A stretch of DNA of 64,000 nucleotides. Source: Halomonas sp. GT (lineage in GTDB: Bacteria > Pseudomonadota > Gammaproteobacteria > Pseudomonadales > Halomonadaceae). The position numbers and the translations under genes were made by a program. The notes beneath the pieces were generated by a model. The model had not been told where the DNA came from, did not search any database, and worked only from the letters and a program-made list of their open reading frames with translations. Of the stretch, positions 28,529 through 36,109 are shown piece by piece (within the stretch, counting starts at the first letter, position 1; each line of letters opens with the position of its first letter). Location of the stretch: positions 930,001-994,000 of the forward strand of contig NZ_CP020562.1 in assembly GCF_002082565.1 (NCBI RefSeq). The letters run 5' to 3'.

Positions 28529-28564
28529 TTGACATGCAACTGTTTGGTTGCATAATGTCATTAT
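28529..28564 (+). promoter_or_regulatory. Promoter and operator of the arsR-type gene
   Basis: TTGACA (28529-28534) and CATAAT (28551-28556) are spaced 16 bases. The spacer carries ATGCAAC-N6-GTTGCAT (28534-28553), a perfect 7-bp inverted repeat, and ATAATG-T-CATTAT (28552-28564) overlaps the -10. The start codon at 28563 lies where transcription should begin, so the mRNA may be leaderless. Confidence 0.6.
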
Positions 28565-28892
28565 GACAACTAATCTCAATCTTGTTTTCAAGGCGCTTGC
28601 TGATCCCTCGCGGCGCCAGCTTCTGGATAGCCTGTTTGAAAATAATGGGCAGGCCCTCAATGAGCTATGCGAACGACTCTCCATGAGTCGTCAGGGAGTT
28701 ACTAGACACTTGGCGCTGCTGGAAGAAGCGGGGCTGGTGGTTACGGCGTGGCGGGGGAGAGAAAAGTTGCACTACCTCAATGCCGAGCCAATTCAGCAGA
28801 TCCACCAACGCTGGGTCAGTAAGTTCACTCACCAGCGGATTGCGGCGGTGGACAGTCTCAAACAGAAGCTTGAGGACCATCACAATGAGTAA
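28563..28892 (+). CDS. ArsR-family transcriptional repressor
   Basis: 109 residues, winged helix-turn-helix: FKALADPSRRQLLDSL, ELCERLSMSRQGVTRHLALLEEAGLV and the wing WRGREKLHYLN. There are no Cys metal ligands in the recognition helix, so it belongs to the non-metal group that usually accompanies SRPBCC (AHSA1) genes. Two such genes follow in the same operon, the first overlapping by eight bases. ATG 28563 lies only a few bases after a -10 box. An inverted repeat in the promoter spacer suggests autoregulation. Confidence 0.9.
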   Translation: MTTNLNLVFKALADPSRRQLLDSLFENNGQALNELCERLSMSRQGVTRHLALLEEAGLVVTAWRGREKLHYLNAEPIQQIHQRWVSKFTHQRIAAVDSLKQKLEDHHNE

Positions 28893-29376
28893 GCCCGATT
28901 TTGCCTACGTTGTTTACATTAACACGACGCCCGAGCAACTGTGGAAAGCGTTGACGGAAGGGGAGTTTACCCGCCAATACTGGGGTGGGCGGCAGATTAC
29001 GTCGGCGTGGACGGCGGGAGCCACGGTTAAACACGTCAAGGCCGATGGGTCATTGGATTGGCACGGAGAGGTGCTGGAGTCAGACCCGCCGTACCGTTTG
29101 TCCTATACTTTCATTCCTGAAAACGATGACGAGATGCCAGGATACGAGGGCGAAAAAGTTGATCTGACGAGACCTGAAGAACCGTCTCGGGTCACGTTTG
29201 AGATTGCCGAGTATATGGGCCAAGTACGCCTAACGCTGATTCACGATCAATTCGAGGAGAACAGCAAAGTACTACAAGGCATCAGCGTCGGCTGGCCAGT
29301 CATTCTTTCCAGCCTCAAAAGCTGGCTGGAAGGCAGTAGCCCTCTGCTAAGGAGTGATACTGATGGCGCGCATTGA
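28885..29376 (+). CDS. SRPBCC (AHSA1-like) domain protein 1
   Basis: 163 residues from ATG 28885, overlapping the arsR-type gene by eight bases. START-like hydrophobic-cavity fold: FAYVVYINTTPEQLWKALTEGEFTRQYWGG at the N-terminus, YRLSYTF and VTFEIAEYMGQVRLTLIHDQF, ending with the long C-terminal helix around GWPVILSSLKSWLEG. Such proteins bind small lipophilic ligands; the true ligand is unknown. Paired with a regulator and a second SRPBCC gene. Confidence 0.88.
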   Translation: MSKPDFAYVVYINTTPEQLWKALTEGEFTRQYWGGRQITSAWTAGATVKHVKADGSLDWHGEVLESDPPYRLSYTFIPENDDEMPGYEGEKVDLTRPEEPSRVTFEIAEYMGQVRLTLIHDQFEENSKVLQGISVGWPVILSSLKSWLEGSSPLLRSDTDGAH

Positions 29377-29791
29377 ACATATTCAATACGTAAATGCCCC
29401 TCTTTCATGTGTTTACGAAGTGTTGACCACGGCTCGTGGCCTGGCCGAGGTGTGGACCCAGGATTTAACATTCACTGCCCAACTTGATGCGGTCAATGAA
29501 TTCCGATTTGGGGATGAGCACCCGACAAAGATGACGATCGTGGAGCTGGTGCCCAATAATAAGATGACTTGGCAATGTATCGATTCAGACCCGGAGTGGA
29601 TTGGGACCAGCGTCAGTTTCGAGCTAGAACAACGAGGAGACAAAACGGCCGTCACTCTCAAGCATACCGATTGGCGTGAAGTGACCGAGTTCTACCGTTT
29701 CTGCAACTATAACTGGGCGATATTCCTGCTGAGCCTTAAGCAATACTGTGAAGAAGGAGCCGGTATTCATTACCAGGCTCGGACGTTTTAA
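29363..29791 (+). CDS. SRPBCC (AHSA1-like) domain protein 2
   Basis: 142 residues from ATG 29363 (AAGGAG nine bases upstream), overlapping the preceding SRPBCC gene by 14 bases. Same fold: IEHIQYVNAPLSCVYEVLTTARGLAEVWTQDL, then WIGTSVSFELEQRGDKTAVTLKHTDW and a C-terminal helix (NWAIFLLSLKQYCEEG). It diverges clearly from the first copy. The three-gene arsR-SRPBCC-SRPBCC operon ends here. Confidence 0.86.
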   Translation: MARIEHIQYVNAPLSCVYEVLTTARGLAEVWTQDLTFTAQLDAVNEFRFGDEHPTKMTIVELVPNNKMTWQCIDSDPEWIGTSVSFELEQRGDKTAVTLKHTDWREVTEFYRFCNYNWAIFLLSLKQYCEEGAGIHYQARTF

Positions 29792-29817
29792 AAGCTGGAC
29801 GTGCTCTTTAACGGTAC

Positions 29818-30564
29818 CTAGCTGATCCATCGTTTGTGTTGCCTATGCAGCCACCACACATCGAAGCCAAATGAGTAGATGAGTGTGACTAATGCACTCA
29901 GTGCAAGCAGGCTGGCAGCGAGAGGAGAAGTGAGTGGCGTTAACGCCAGCAGCAATGCAACGACCTGCCACACGCACACTGCTTTACGGCGGAAGCTGTC
30001 AAAAAGCGGTGCTTTTAACCACGGAAAAGGCCAGCTGGCGGCGATGAACACATAACGCATGCCGCCAATGAGTAGTACCCAAGCGCCTAAATGTTCGCTC
30101 TGCAATAAGCCTATACAAAGTATCAGGATTAATACCGCATCCAGTTCCATATCAAAGCGCGCCCCGAACGGGGTATGAGTCTTTGTGCGTCTGGCAATCC
30201 AGCCATCCACACCGTCCAGTAACAGCGCGATAACAGCGACCGCTAGCCACAGCCAAATCGCGTTGGTAAAAGCATTCGCTGCCAGCGCTCCTGCCACGAT
30301 GGCGACGAGTACGCCACGCCCAAGCGTTACCCGGTTTGCCCAACCGAGCGGGCCATGGGGCCAAAAACTTACCACCAGCGCGCCGATCACGACGTAGAAG
30401 CCAGCTGCCAACCACCAATTTGCAGCGCTGGCGACTAATCCCGGCAGCATCGCGCCCAAGCCTACGAGCAATAAGCTAGCCAGCGCTATCTCGGCCAAGG
30501 TGTAAACCCGCTTGGGTAAAGAGACGCTGGAGGTGTTGGAGAAAGAGGACATGCTTACTCGCAA
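29818..30564 (-). CDS. CDP-alcohol phosphatidyltransferase family protein
   Basis: 248 residues, about seven membrane helices. The complete catalytic signature DGx2ARx8Gx3Dx3D is present (DGWIARR...GARFDMELD). The family transfers a phosphatidyl (or CDP-linked) group to a small alcohol such as glycerol phosphate, inositol or serine; which acceptor is used here cannot be read. The C-terminal half has an extra FPWLKAPLFDSFRRKAVC stretch. It is divergent from the dehydrogenase at 30765 across 200 bases and probably belongs with the following cluster (genomic context, inference). Confidence 0.88.
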   Translation of the reverse strand: MRVSMSSFSNTSSVSLPKRVYTLAEIALASLLLVGLGAMLPGLVASAANWWLAAGFYVVIGALVVSFWPHGPLGWANRVTLGRGVLVAIVAGALAANAFTNAIWLWLAVAVIALLLDGVDGWIARRTKTHTPFGARFDMELDAVLILILCIGLLQSEHLGAWVLLIGGMRYVFIAASWPFPWLKAPLFDSFRRKAVCVWQVVALLLALTPLTSPLAASLLALSALVTLIYSFGFDVWWLHRQHKRWIS

Positions 30565-30764
30565 AGCGGCTTACTGGCCCGCGGTTGAATTAAAGTGTGC
30601 AAATTATTTCCTATGTACCATTCTTGTATAAGAAGGTATGGTTGTCCATGATGTGGATACATTTGTTTTAAATCATCTTCACGCTTACATGGGTTAAGCA
30701 ACCGCTTCGCTTTCTAGGCTACGCTGTATGGATGGATGAAGCGCTTAAACCATAAGGAAATGTC

Positions 30765-31754
30765 ATGTTGCCGCCTGATACCGCTACGGCTTTTTGGGTG
30801 ACTCACCCTACGCATGGTGAGCTTAAGCAAGAGCCACTAGCGTCACCCGACGATAATGAGGTACGGGTTCGTGCCCTTTATAGCGGCGTGAGCCGAGGCA
30901 CTGAATCGCTCGTGTTCAACGCGCGAGTGCCGAAAAGTGAATATTCGCGTATGCGTGCACCCTTTCAAGCGGGTGAATTTCCTACTCCTGTGAAATATGG
31001 CTACTGCAACATCGGCTATGTAGAGCAGGGGCCAGATCATTTATTTGATAAAACCGTCTTTTGCCTTTTTCCGCACCAGGACTACTACGTCGTGCCTGTC
31101 GACGCTGTTTTGCCGCTTCCCGACGACGTACCCGCTTACCGTGCCGTGCTAACCGCCAATATGGAAACTGCCATTAACGGTGTGTGGGATGCTAATCCGA
31201 TGCTAGGCGAGCGCGTGTGTGTGGTGGGTGCTGGCGTCGTCGGTGCGCTGGTGGCGTATCTGTGTGCACAAATTCCGGGTGTAGAAGTACATCTGATCGA
31301 CATTAACCCTGAGCGAGAAACGCTGGCAGCGCATTTGGGTATTCCCTTCTGTACACCAGAACAGGCACCCACCGACCAAGATTGCGTGATTCATGCTAGT
31401 GGCCAGCCGGATGGCCTTAGGCTGGCTATGGGCTTGTTGGGCAATGAAGGCCGCGTGATTGAAATGAGCTGGTTTGGCGAAGGCGACGTGTCGCTGCCGC
31501 TCGGTGGCGCTTTTCACTCCCAGCGTTTAACGCTTAGCGCCAGCCAGGTCGGGCAACTGCCTGCCAAGTTGCAGCCGCGCTGGAATTATCGCCGCCGTTT
31601 AGCGCTCGCTTTACGCTTACTCACTGACCAGCGGTTAGATGCATTGATCAGCGGTGAGAGCGATTTTGCCGATTTTCCAACGTTGGCGCCTGCTCTGTTT
31701 GGGCCAAGTAGCACAGCGCTGTGCCATCGAATTCGTTATCCATTGCCCGCTTAA
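30765..31754 (+). CDS. Zinc-less medium-chain dehydrogenase (MDR family)
   Basis: 329 residues. GroES-like N-terminal half and Rossmann domain with CVVGAGVVGALVAYLCAQ. The usual catalytic Cys (GxCGTD) is replaced in YSGVSRGTESLVF, a sequence typical of the BchC-like/TDH-like subgroup, and the GHE motif is absent, so it probably works without catalytic zinc. ATG 30765 has AAGGAAA upstream. First plus-strand gene of the 29.8-38.0 kb cluster; the PTPS-like gene follows after 77 bases. Substrate unknown. Confidence 0.85.
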   Translation: MLPPDTATAFWVTHPTHGELKQEPLASPDDNEVRVRALYSGVSRGTESLVFNARVPKSEYSRMRAPFQAGEFPTPVKYGYCNIGYVEQGPDHLFDKTVFCLFPHQDYYVVPVDAVLPLPDDVPAYRAVLTANMETAINGVWDANPMLGERVCVVGAGVVGALVAYLCAQIPGVEVHLIDINPERETLAAHLGIPFCTPEQAPTDQDCVIHASGQPDGLRLAMGLLGNEGRVIEMSWFGEGDVSLPLGGAFHSQRLTLSASQVGQLPAKLQPRWNYRRRLALALRLLTDQRLDALISGESDFADFPTLAPALFGPSSTALCHRIRYPLPA

Positions 31755-31831
31755 TTAATGCAACTGAATTAAGTGCGAATTAGTTAGAACGACCTGGCTA
31801 AAAAGGTCTAGTTAATACGACAGGAGTGTCT

Positions 31832-32230
31832 ATGTACCGTTTATGCGTTCGTGACCATTTTATGATTGCCCACAGTTTTAATGGGGAAATATTCGGCCCT
31901 GCCCAACGCACCCACGGCGCCACCTATGTAGTAGACGTAGTATTTCAGCGCCCTGAACTTGACCAGGATGGTCTAGTGATTGATATCGGTTTGGCTAGTG
32001 AGACGGTTAAAGAAGTGCTGGCGGATTACAACTATCGCAACCTTGATGAGGTGAGCGAATTTAGCGGTAAAAACACCACCACGGAATTTATGGCCAAGGT
32101 GATTTTTGACCAGCTGGCGGCTGCCATCAAAGCAGGAAAAATGGGTACCACCGCTCAGGGGCTGACGCACATGGAGATCAAGCTGCATGAATCTCATGTG
32201 GCGTGGGCAAGCTATGAAGGGGCGCTATGA
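31832..32230 (+). CDS. 6-pyruvoyl-tetrahydropterin synthase (QueD) paralog with lost catalytic residues
   Basis: 132 residues from ATG 31832 (AGGAG five bases upstream). T-fold protein: RDHFMIAHSF carries the first zinc His (His14), but the HGH pair of PTPS/QueD is HGA here (His28, Ala30), the catalytic Cys before it is missing (GPAQRTHGA), and the LDH catalytic pair reads ADY. The C-terminal substrate-binding Glu is kept (LHESHVAWASY). It cannot be an ordinary QueD or PTPS. Its stop overlaps the next gene (ATGA). Confidence 0.85.
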   Translation: MYRLCVRDHFMIAHSFNGEIFGPAQRTHGATYVVDVVFQRPELDQDGLVIDIGLASETVKEVLADYNYRNLDEVSEFSGKNTTTEFMAKVIFDQLAAAIKAGKMGTTAQGLTHMEIKLHESHVAWASYEGAL

Positions 32231-34209
32231 GTCAGCCATTCACCTTGATAGTGGCTGGCGATCCAGACCAGCGTACCGGTGGGTATATTTATGATGCCCA
32301 TATTGTCGCTGCACTGCGCGAGCGTGGGCTGGTTATCAATGTGGTGGGGGTGTCTGGGCGTTTTCCTGATGCCGATGATGAGGCCGCCCAGTCGCTCGCC
32401 GATTCGCTTTCCGCGTTGCAGAATCATGCGCGGGTCATTATCGACGGCCTGGCCATGGGGGCGCTGCCAAAGGTAGTGGCTGTACACGCTGAGCGCCTGG
32501 ATATCACAGCGCTGCTGCATCATCCGTTGGGCGATGAGCAGGGCTTGAATGAGATGGAACAGCAGCGTTTTCACCGTAGTGAATTACGTGGGCTGGCGCA
32601 CGTGAATAGAGTGATTGTGACCAGCCGTTTTACTGAGCGTCGCGTAAGGGCATTGGCGGAACATTACGCGCTGCCATTTAGTGCCTCTATCACTGTGGTG
32701 GAGCCTGGGGTTGAACGTGCTCCAATCAGCCCCGCGGCAAAACCTAGCGAACCTATCCGCCTGCTATGCGTGGCAACGCTTACCCCGCGTAAAGGGCAGG
32801 ATATTTTAGTTCAAGCCTTGGCGGATGTTGAGCGTGGACACTGGCGATGCGACTGCTTTGGCGGTGCGCGTGATGCTGTGTTCACGGATCGCGTTCAAAC
32901 GCTGATCGACAACCATCAGCTTGGCGATGGGGTAACGCTTCACGGCGAATGTGATGCCGCAACCCTGGAAGCCGCTTATCAGAACGCTCATGCACTGGTG
33001 TTGCCTTCTTGGTATGAAGGTTACGGCATGGTGGTGACTGAAGCGCTAGCCCATGGCTTGCCCGTTATCACCACCACCGGCGGTGCGCTGCGGGATACCT
33101 TGCCCAAAGGGGCTGGCATAAGCGTAGCGCCGGGGGATGCTCAGGCGCTGTCGAGTGCGCTGGCGGCTTTCTGCCATGATGAGACACTACGCACTGAACT
33201 ACGTGCAGGTGCCGCCGCTGCACGTGCCCGCTTGGGTGACTGGCAGGCTGCAGGAAAGGCGTTTGCCGAGGCGCTGCAGCACTCTTCGACATTGTCGGCG
33301 GGAAGCCAATTTGCAGCGGATTGGTTATCGCTGCGTGAAACCGTCGACGCCCGTTCGCGCAGCCAAGCGTTGGTGGATGCGTTAGCGAGATGGTTATCAG
33401 AAAATCAGCGGAGAACCGAGCTATCTAAGACAGAAGAGCCCGCGCCGCGAGTAGAGGCTTCCTCGCCAGTGATACTGGCGGATTTAGGCTGTGGACGAGG
33501 AAGTAATAGCCAGTTTCTTGCGCCTCGCTTGCAAGATGCCCAGCGCTGGATGCTGATTGACCATGATTCTGCCTTACTTAATGAAGCCTACTCGCGAACC
33601 GGGAAATTGAACACGGGTAAGGGTGAACCGCTCCAGGTGGAAACCCACTGTGTTTCTCTTAAACAGCTTGACCACCCAGCACTTACGCACTGCGACGTAG
33701 TGACGGCATCTGCGCTGATCGATTTAGTATCTCAAGAGTGGATTGATGCCTTGGCTGCACAGTGTGCTAAACATCGGCAAGCGCTTCTTATCACTCTAAG
33801 CATTACTGGCGAATGGTACTTTACCAATGCCCAGCAGCAACCTCTGAACGACCTTGACGATCGCTGGATCAGTGAGCTGTTCAACGCGCACCAGCGTTGG
33901 GATAAGGGCTTAGGCGAAGCATTAGGCGGCGATGCTCACAGCGCGTTAGTTAAAGCGATGGCTGACCACGGTTATCGTGTTATTGAGGCTGAAACACCAT
34001 GGCGCTTAGCGGCGGGCAAGCCAGCGCAGTACCCCTTAATGTGCTCGTTAGTTGAAGGGTGGGCGAGCGCTGCTACCGAACAGGCTCCAGAGGCGGCGTC
34101 ACGTATTGCTCAGTGGCGTGATGAGCGCCTAGGTAAAGTAGCCAAAGGCGAGATTGGTATTTGGGTGGGCCACCGCGACTTGCTGGCGCTGCCAGCGGAC
34201 GAGGGCTAA
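32227..34209 (+). CDS. Glycosyltransferase family 4 and SAM-methyltransferase fusion protein
   Basis: 660 residues. Residues about 1-345 form a GT-B glycosyltransferase: sugar-nucleotide site ATLTPRKGQDILVQAL and the E-x7-E motif in SWYEGYGMVVTEALAHGLPVITT. After a linker (about 350-410) comes a class I methyltransferase with motif I VILADLGCGRGSN and an acidic MLIDHD strand end. Both domains look intact. It starts inside the PTPS-like stop and is followed after four bases by a membrane protein gene, so it is part of the cluster operon. It probably glycosylates and methylates the product of the cluster; the acceptor is unknown. Confidence 0.88.
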   Translation: MSQPFTLIVAGDPDQRTGGYIYDAHIVAALRERGLVINVVGVSGRFPDADDEAAQSLADSLSALQNHARVIIDGLAMGALPKVVAVHAERLDITALLHHPLGDEQGLNEMEQQRFHRSELRGLAHVNRVIVTSRFTERRVRALAEHYALPFSASITVVEPGVERAPISPAAKPSEPIRLLCVATLTPRKGQDILVQALADVERGHWRCDCFGGARDAVFTDRVQTLIDNHQLGDGVTLHGECDAATLEAAYQNAHALVLPSWYEGYGMVVTEALAHGLPVITTTGGALRDTLPKGAGISVAPGDAQALSSALAAFCHDETLRTELRAGAAAARARLGDWQAAGKAFAEALQHSSTLSAGSQFAADWLSLRETVDARSRSQALVDALARWLSENQRRTELSKTEEPAPRVEASSPVILADLGCGRGSNSQFLAPRLQDAQRWMLIDHDSALLNEAYSRTGKLNTGKGEPLQVETHCVSLKQLDHPALTHCDVVTASALIDLVSQEWIDALAAQCAKHRQALLITLSITGEWYFTNAQQQPLNDLDDRWISELFNAHQRWDKGLGEALGGDAHSALVKAMADHGYRVIEAETPWRLAAGKPAQYPLMCSLVEGWASAATEQAPEAASRIAQWRDERLGKVAKGEIGIWVGHRDLLALPADEG

Positions 34210-34213
34210 CCCC

Positions 34214-36109
34214 ATGAGACGCTGGCGCTGGCTGAGAACCCCGTGGGTGCAAAAAGGGTTAGTGAGCTTAGGGCTGCTGGCCGCTGTTGCCCTGTGGGTA
34301 GAGCCAGACGCGGTGATGGCTGAAGTGCAGCGCTTTGCGCCGGGTTGGATGGCTCTGGCGCTGTTGATCAGTGTGCTGCAAGTGATGCTGAGCGCGTGGC
34401 GCTGGCAGTTGACGGCAGGCTTAATCGACGTGCCGTTGCGCTACCGTTATGCACTGCGGGAATACTACTTAGCGTTATTGGTTAACCAACTCCTACCAGG
34501 CGGCGTGTTGGGTGATGCAGGTCGTGCCCATCGCCATGCCCGTCAGTCTTCTTCAAAGGGTAGTGCTTGGCGTGCGGTGGTGATTGAGCGTGCTTCTGGG
34601 CAATTGGCGATTGCACTTTACACACTAATCGCCTTGTTCACGTCACCACTCTGGCTAACAGCACTGGGTTTCAGTGGCTTGATGGTAGTGGCGGGCGTAG
34701 CGGTTATCGTGATAGTGGCAGGTGTGACGCTGATGGTCTGGTTGCGGCGCTCGGCGGTAACGCTACCCGCTTGGTGTGCTGCATTAGGGCAGGATATGCG
34801 CCGCGGGCTATTGCAGCGTGACGTATGGCCACGGCAACTGATCTCTTCTCTTTCTATCGTGCTTAGCTATGGCCTGGTAATGGTCTGTGCGGCTCGGGCA
34901 ATCGGCATTGAACTGGCGACATTAGATATTTTGGCGTTGGCTCCAGTGTTACTGCTTGCCATGCTGGTACCCCTTTCGATTGCCGGGTGGGGGTTACGGG
35001 AAGGCGCCGCCGCAGGCATTTGGATGTTTGTTGGCTTGCCTTCGGCGCAAGGTGTGGCGATATCACTGGCTTATGGTGTGTTAGTGCTGATGGGTAGTCT
35101 GCCAGGCATTTGGGCAGCGCTGGCTTCACGAACACGCGCTACGCCGTCCAGTTCTCCGCCATGCAGTTCTCCGTCAGGCAGTGCGCCCGCTCAGCACTAC
35201 GTCGAAGAGCGTGTCGTCCCCGCACCGGAAAGAGCGCATCGTCGGGCGCAGGGCGCTCTCAAGGGTATCGATGGGCGTCATCTGCAGCCCAGGTCGGCCG
35301 GAACCGATAAGCAGCGGCGCGACCAGCAAATGCAGGCGGTCAACCGCGTTCGCTTCAATGAACTGCGAAACAGTAACGCCGCCGCCTTCTACCAATATCC
35401 GCTTAAGGCCACGATCTGCCAGCCAGGTAATAACGTCGGCGGGGCGGAACTGACCATTGGTGTCCAGCGGCAGCACGCAGTGTTCGGCGGTCGTTGGCGC
35501 CACCGTTGCCTCTGGCCCGGTGAGATGCAGCGTGGGTGCGGTAGACGTGGTGAACAGCGCCAAATCAGCCGGCACGCGGCCACGTGGGTCAATCACCACT
35601 CGGGTAGGGTGCTTGCCCGTTACGTGGCGTACTGTGAGCTGGGGATTATCAGCGCTCGCCGTACCCGCGCCAATCACTACGGCATCTGCCAGCGCCCGCA
35701 GACGGTGCAGATGCACCAAACTTTCAACGCCATTGATGTAGTGGGAGTGACCGCTTTCCGTAGCGATGCGCCCATCCAGGCTCTGCCCCAGTTGCGCAAC
35801 CACCCAGCTCGAATGACGCACCAGTGGCAGCAAACACGTCAACAGCTCCTGCGCGGCGCTTGTAACAGTGATAGAAGAGTGCCAGCCGCCATGGGTATCA
35901 AGCGTCATTGTGGCGTCACTTCTGATGCCCTGTTGAACGTCCAGCAACCATGCCCACGCTTGGTCGATATCGATCATCTTTTCATTGGTACTAGGCATGG
36001 TATCTCCCTTCAGAAAACAGCAACTCATCATGCGGGGCCATGTTGCCCGACGCAAGCAAACGTTGTCCGCCCCAACAGGCAACTTGGAGGCCTACATGTA
36101 TCACATTGA
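34214..36109 (+). CDS. UPF0104/LPG-synthase-type membrane protein with a stop-less C-terminal extension
   Basis: From ATG 34214 the first about 310 residues form the UPF0104 (YbhN/AglD-like) membrane domain with some eight helices, with NQLLPGGVLGDAGRAHR and PLSIAGWGLREGAAAGIW as its conserved blocks. The family usually ends here, at about 35140. This frame has no stop until 36109, so the formal protein has 631 residues and its last 310 are the reverse complement of the RibD-like gene. That part is probably meaningless. All three plus frames lack a near stop, so a lost stop codon or a frameshift at the 15-bp repeat (35149-35178) is likely. Confidence 0.7.
   Translation: MRRWRWLRTPWVQKGLVSLGLLAAVALWVEPDAVMAEVQRFAPGWMALALLISVLQVMLSAWRWQLTAGLIDVPLRYRYALREYYLALLVNQLLPGGVLGDAGRAHRHARQSSSKGSAWRAVVIERASGQLAIALYTLIALFTSPLWLTALGFSGLMVVAGVAVIVIVAGVTLMVWLRRSAVTLPAWCAALGQDMRRGLLQRDVWPRQLISSLSIVLSYGLVMVCAARAIGIELATLDILALAPVLLLAMLVPLSIAGWGLREGAAAGIWMFVGLPSAQGVAISLAYGVLVLMGSLPGIWAALASRTRATPSSSPPCSSPSGSAPAQHYVEERVVPAPERAHRRAQGALKGIDGRHLQPRSAGTDKQRRDQQMQAVNRVRFNELRNSNAAAFYQYPLKATICQPGNNVGGAELTIGVQRQHAVFGGRWRHRCLWPGEMQRGCGRRGEQRQISRHAATWVNHHSGRVLARYVAYCELGIISARRTRANHYGICQRPQTVQMHQTFNAIDVVGVTAFRSDAPIQALPQLRNHPARMTHQWQQTRQQLLRGACNSDRRVPAAMGIKRHCGVTSDALLNVQQPCPRLVDIDHLFIGTRHGISLQKTATHHAGPCCPTQANVVRPNRQLGGLHVSH
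35149..35178. repeat. 15-bp tandem duplication at the flippase/RibD convergence
   Basis: CAGTTCTCCGCCATG (35149-35163) is followed by CAGTTCTCCGTCAGG (35164-35178), two near-identical units, with a third start CAGT. The unit covers the stop codon of the minus-strand RibD-like gene at 35174-35176. Confidence 0.7.
35174..35998 (-). CDS. RibD C-terminal reductase-domain protein without deaminase
   Basis: 274 residues from ATG 35998 (GGGAG six bases upstream); upstream in-frame codons are rejected. The pyrimidine reductase (DHFR-like) fold of RibD begins at about residue 65 (WVVAQLGQSLDGRIATESGHSHYINGVES) and includes DAVVIGAGTASADNPQLTVR, DPRGRVP and RILVEGGGVTVSQFIE. The cytidine-deaminase half of ordinary RibD, with its HAE and PCxxxGRTPPC zinc motifs, is missing. 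It would reduce a ribosylaminopyrimidine phosphate to the ribityl form. Divergent from the RibA gene. Confidence 0.87.
   Translation of the reverse strand: MPSTNEKMIDIDQAWAWLLDVQQGIRSDATMTLDTHGGWHSSITVTSAAQELLTCLLPLVRHSSWVVAQLGQSLDGRIATESGHSHYINGVESLVHLHRLRALADAVVIGAGTASADNPQLTVRHVTGKHPTRVVIDPRGRVPADLALFTTSTAPTLHLTGPEATVAPTTAEHCVLPLDTNGQFRPADVITWLADRGLKRILVEGGGVTVSQFIEANAVDRLHLLVAPLLIGSGRPGLQMTPIDTLESALRPTMRSFRCGDDTLFDVVLSGRTA

Noticed and set aside
28103..28684. 193-codon ORF antisense across the MFS end and the arsR-type gene
   Set aside because: Overlaps two well supported genes and the promoter between them.
35110..35310. Alternative frame that could end the UPF0104 protein earlier
   Set aside because: A +1 or -1 shift would still add about 50-100 unrelated residues, so no single frame gives a natural end.
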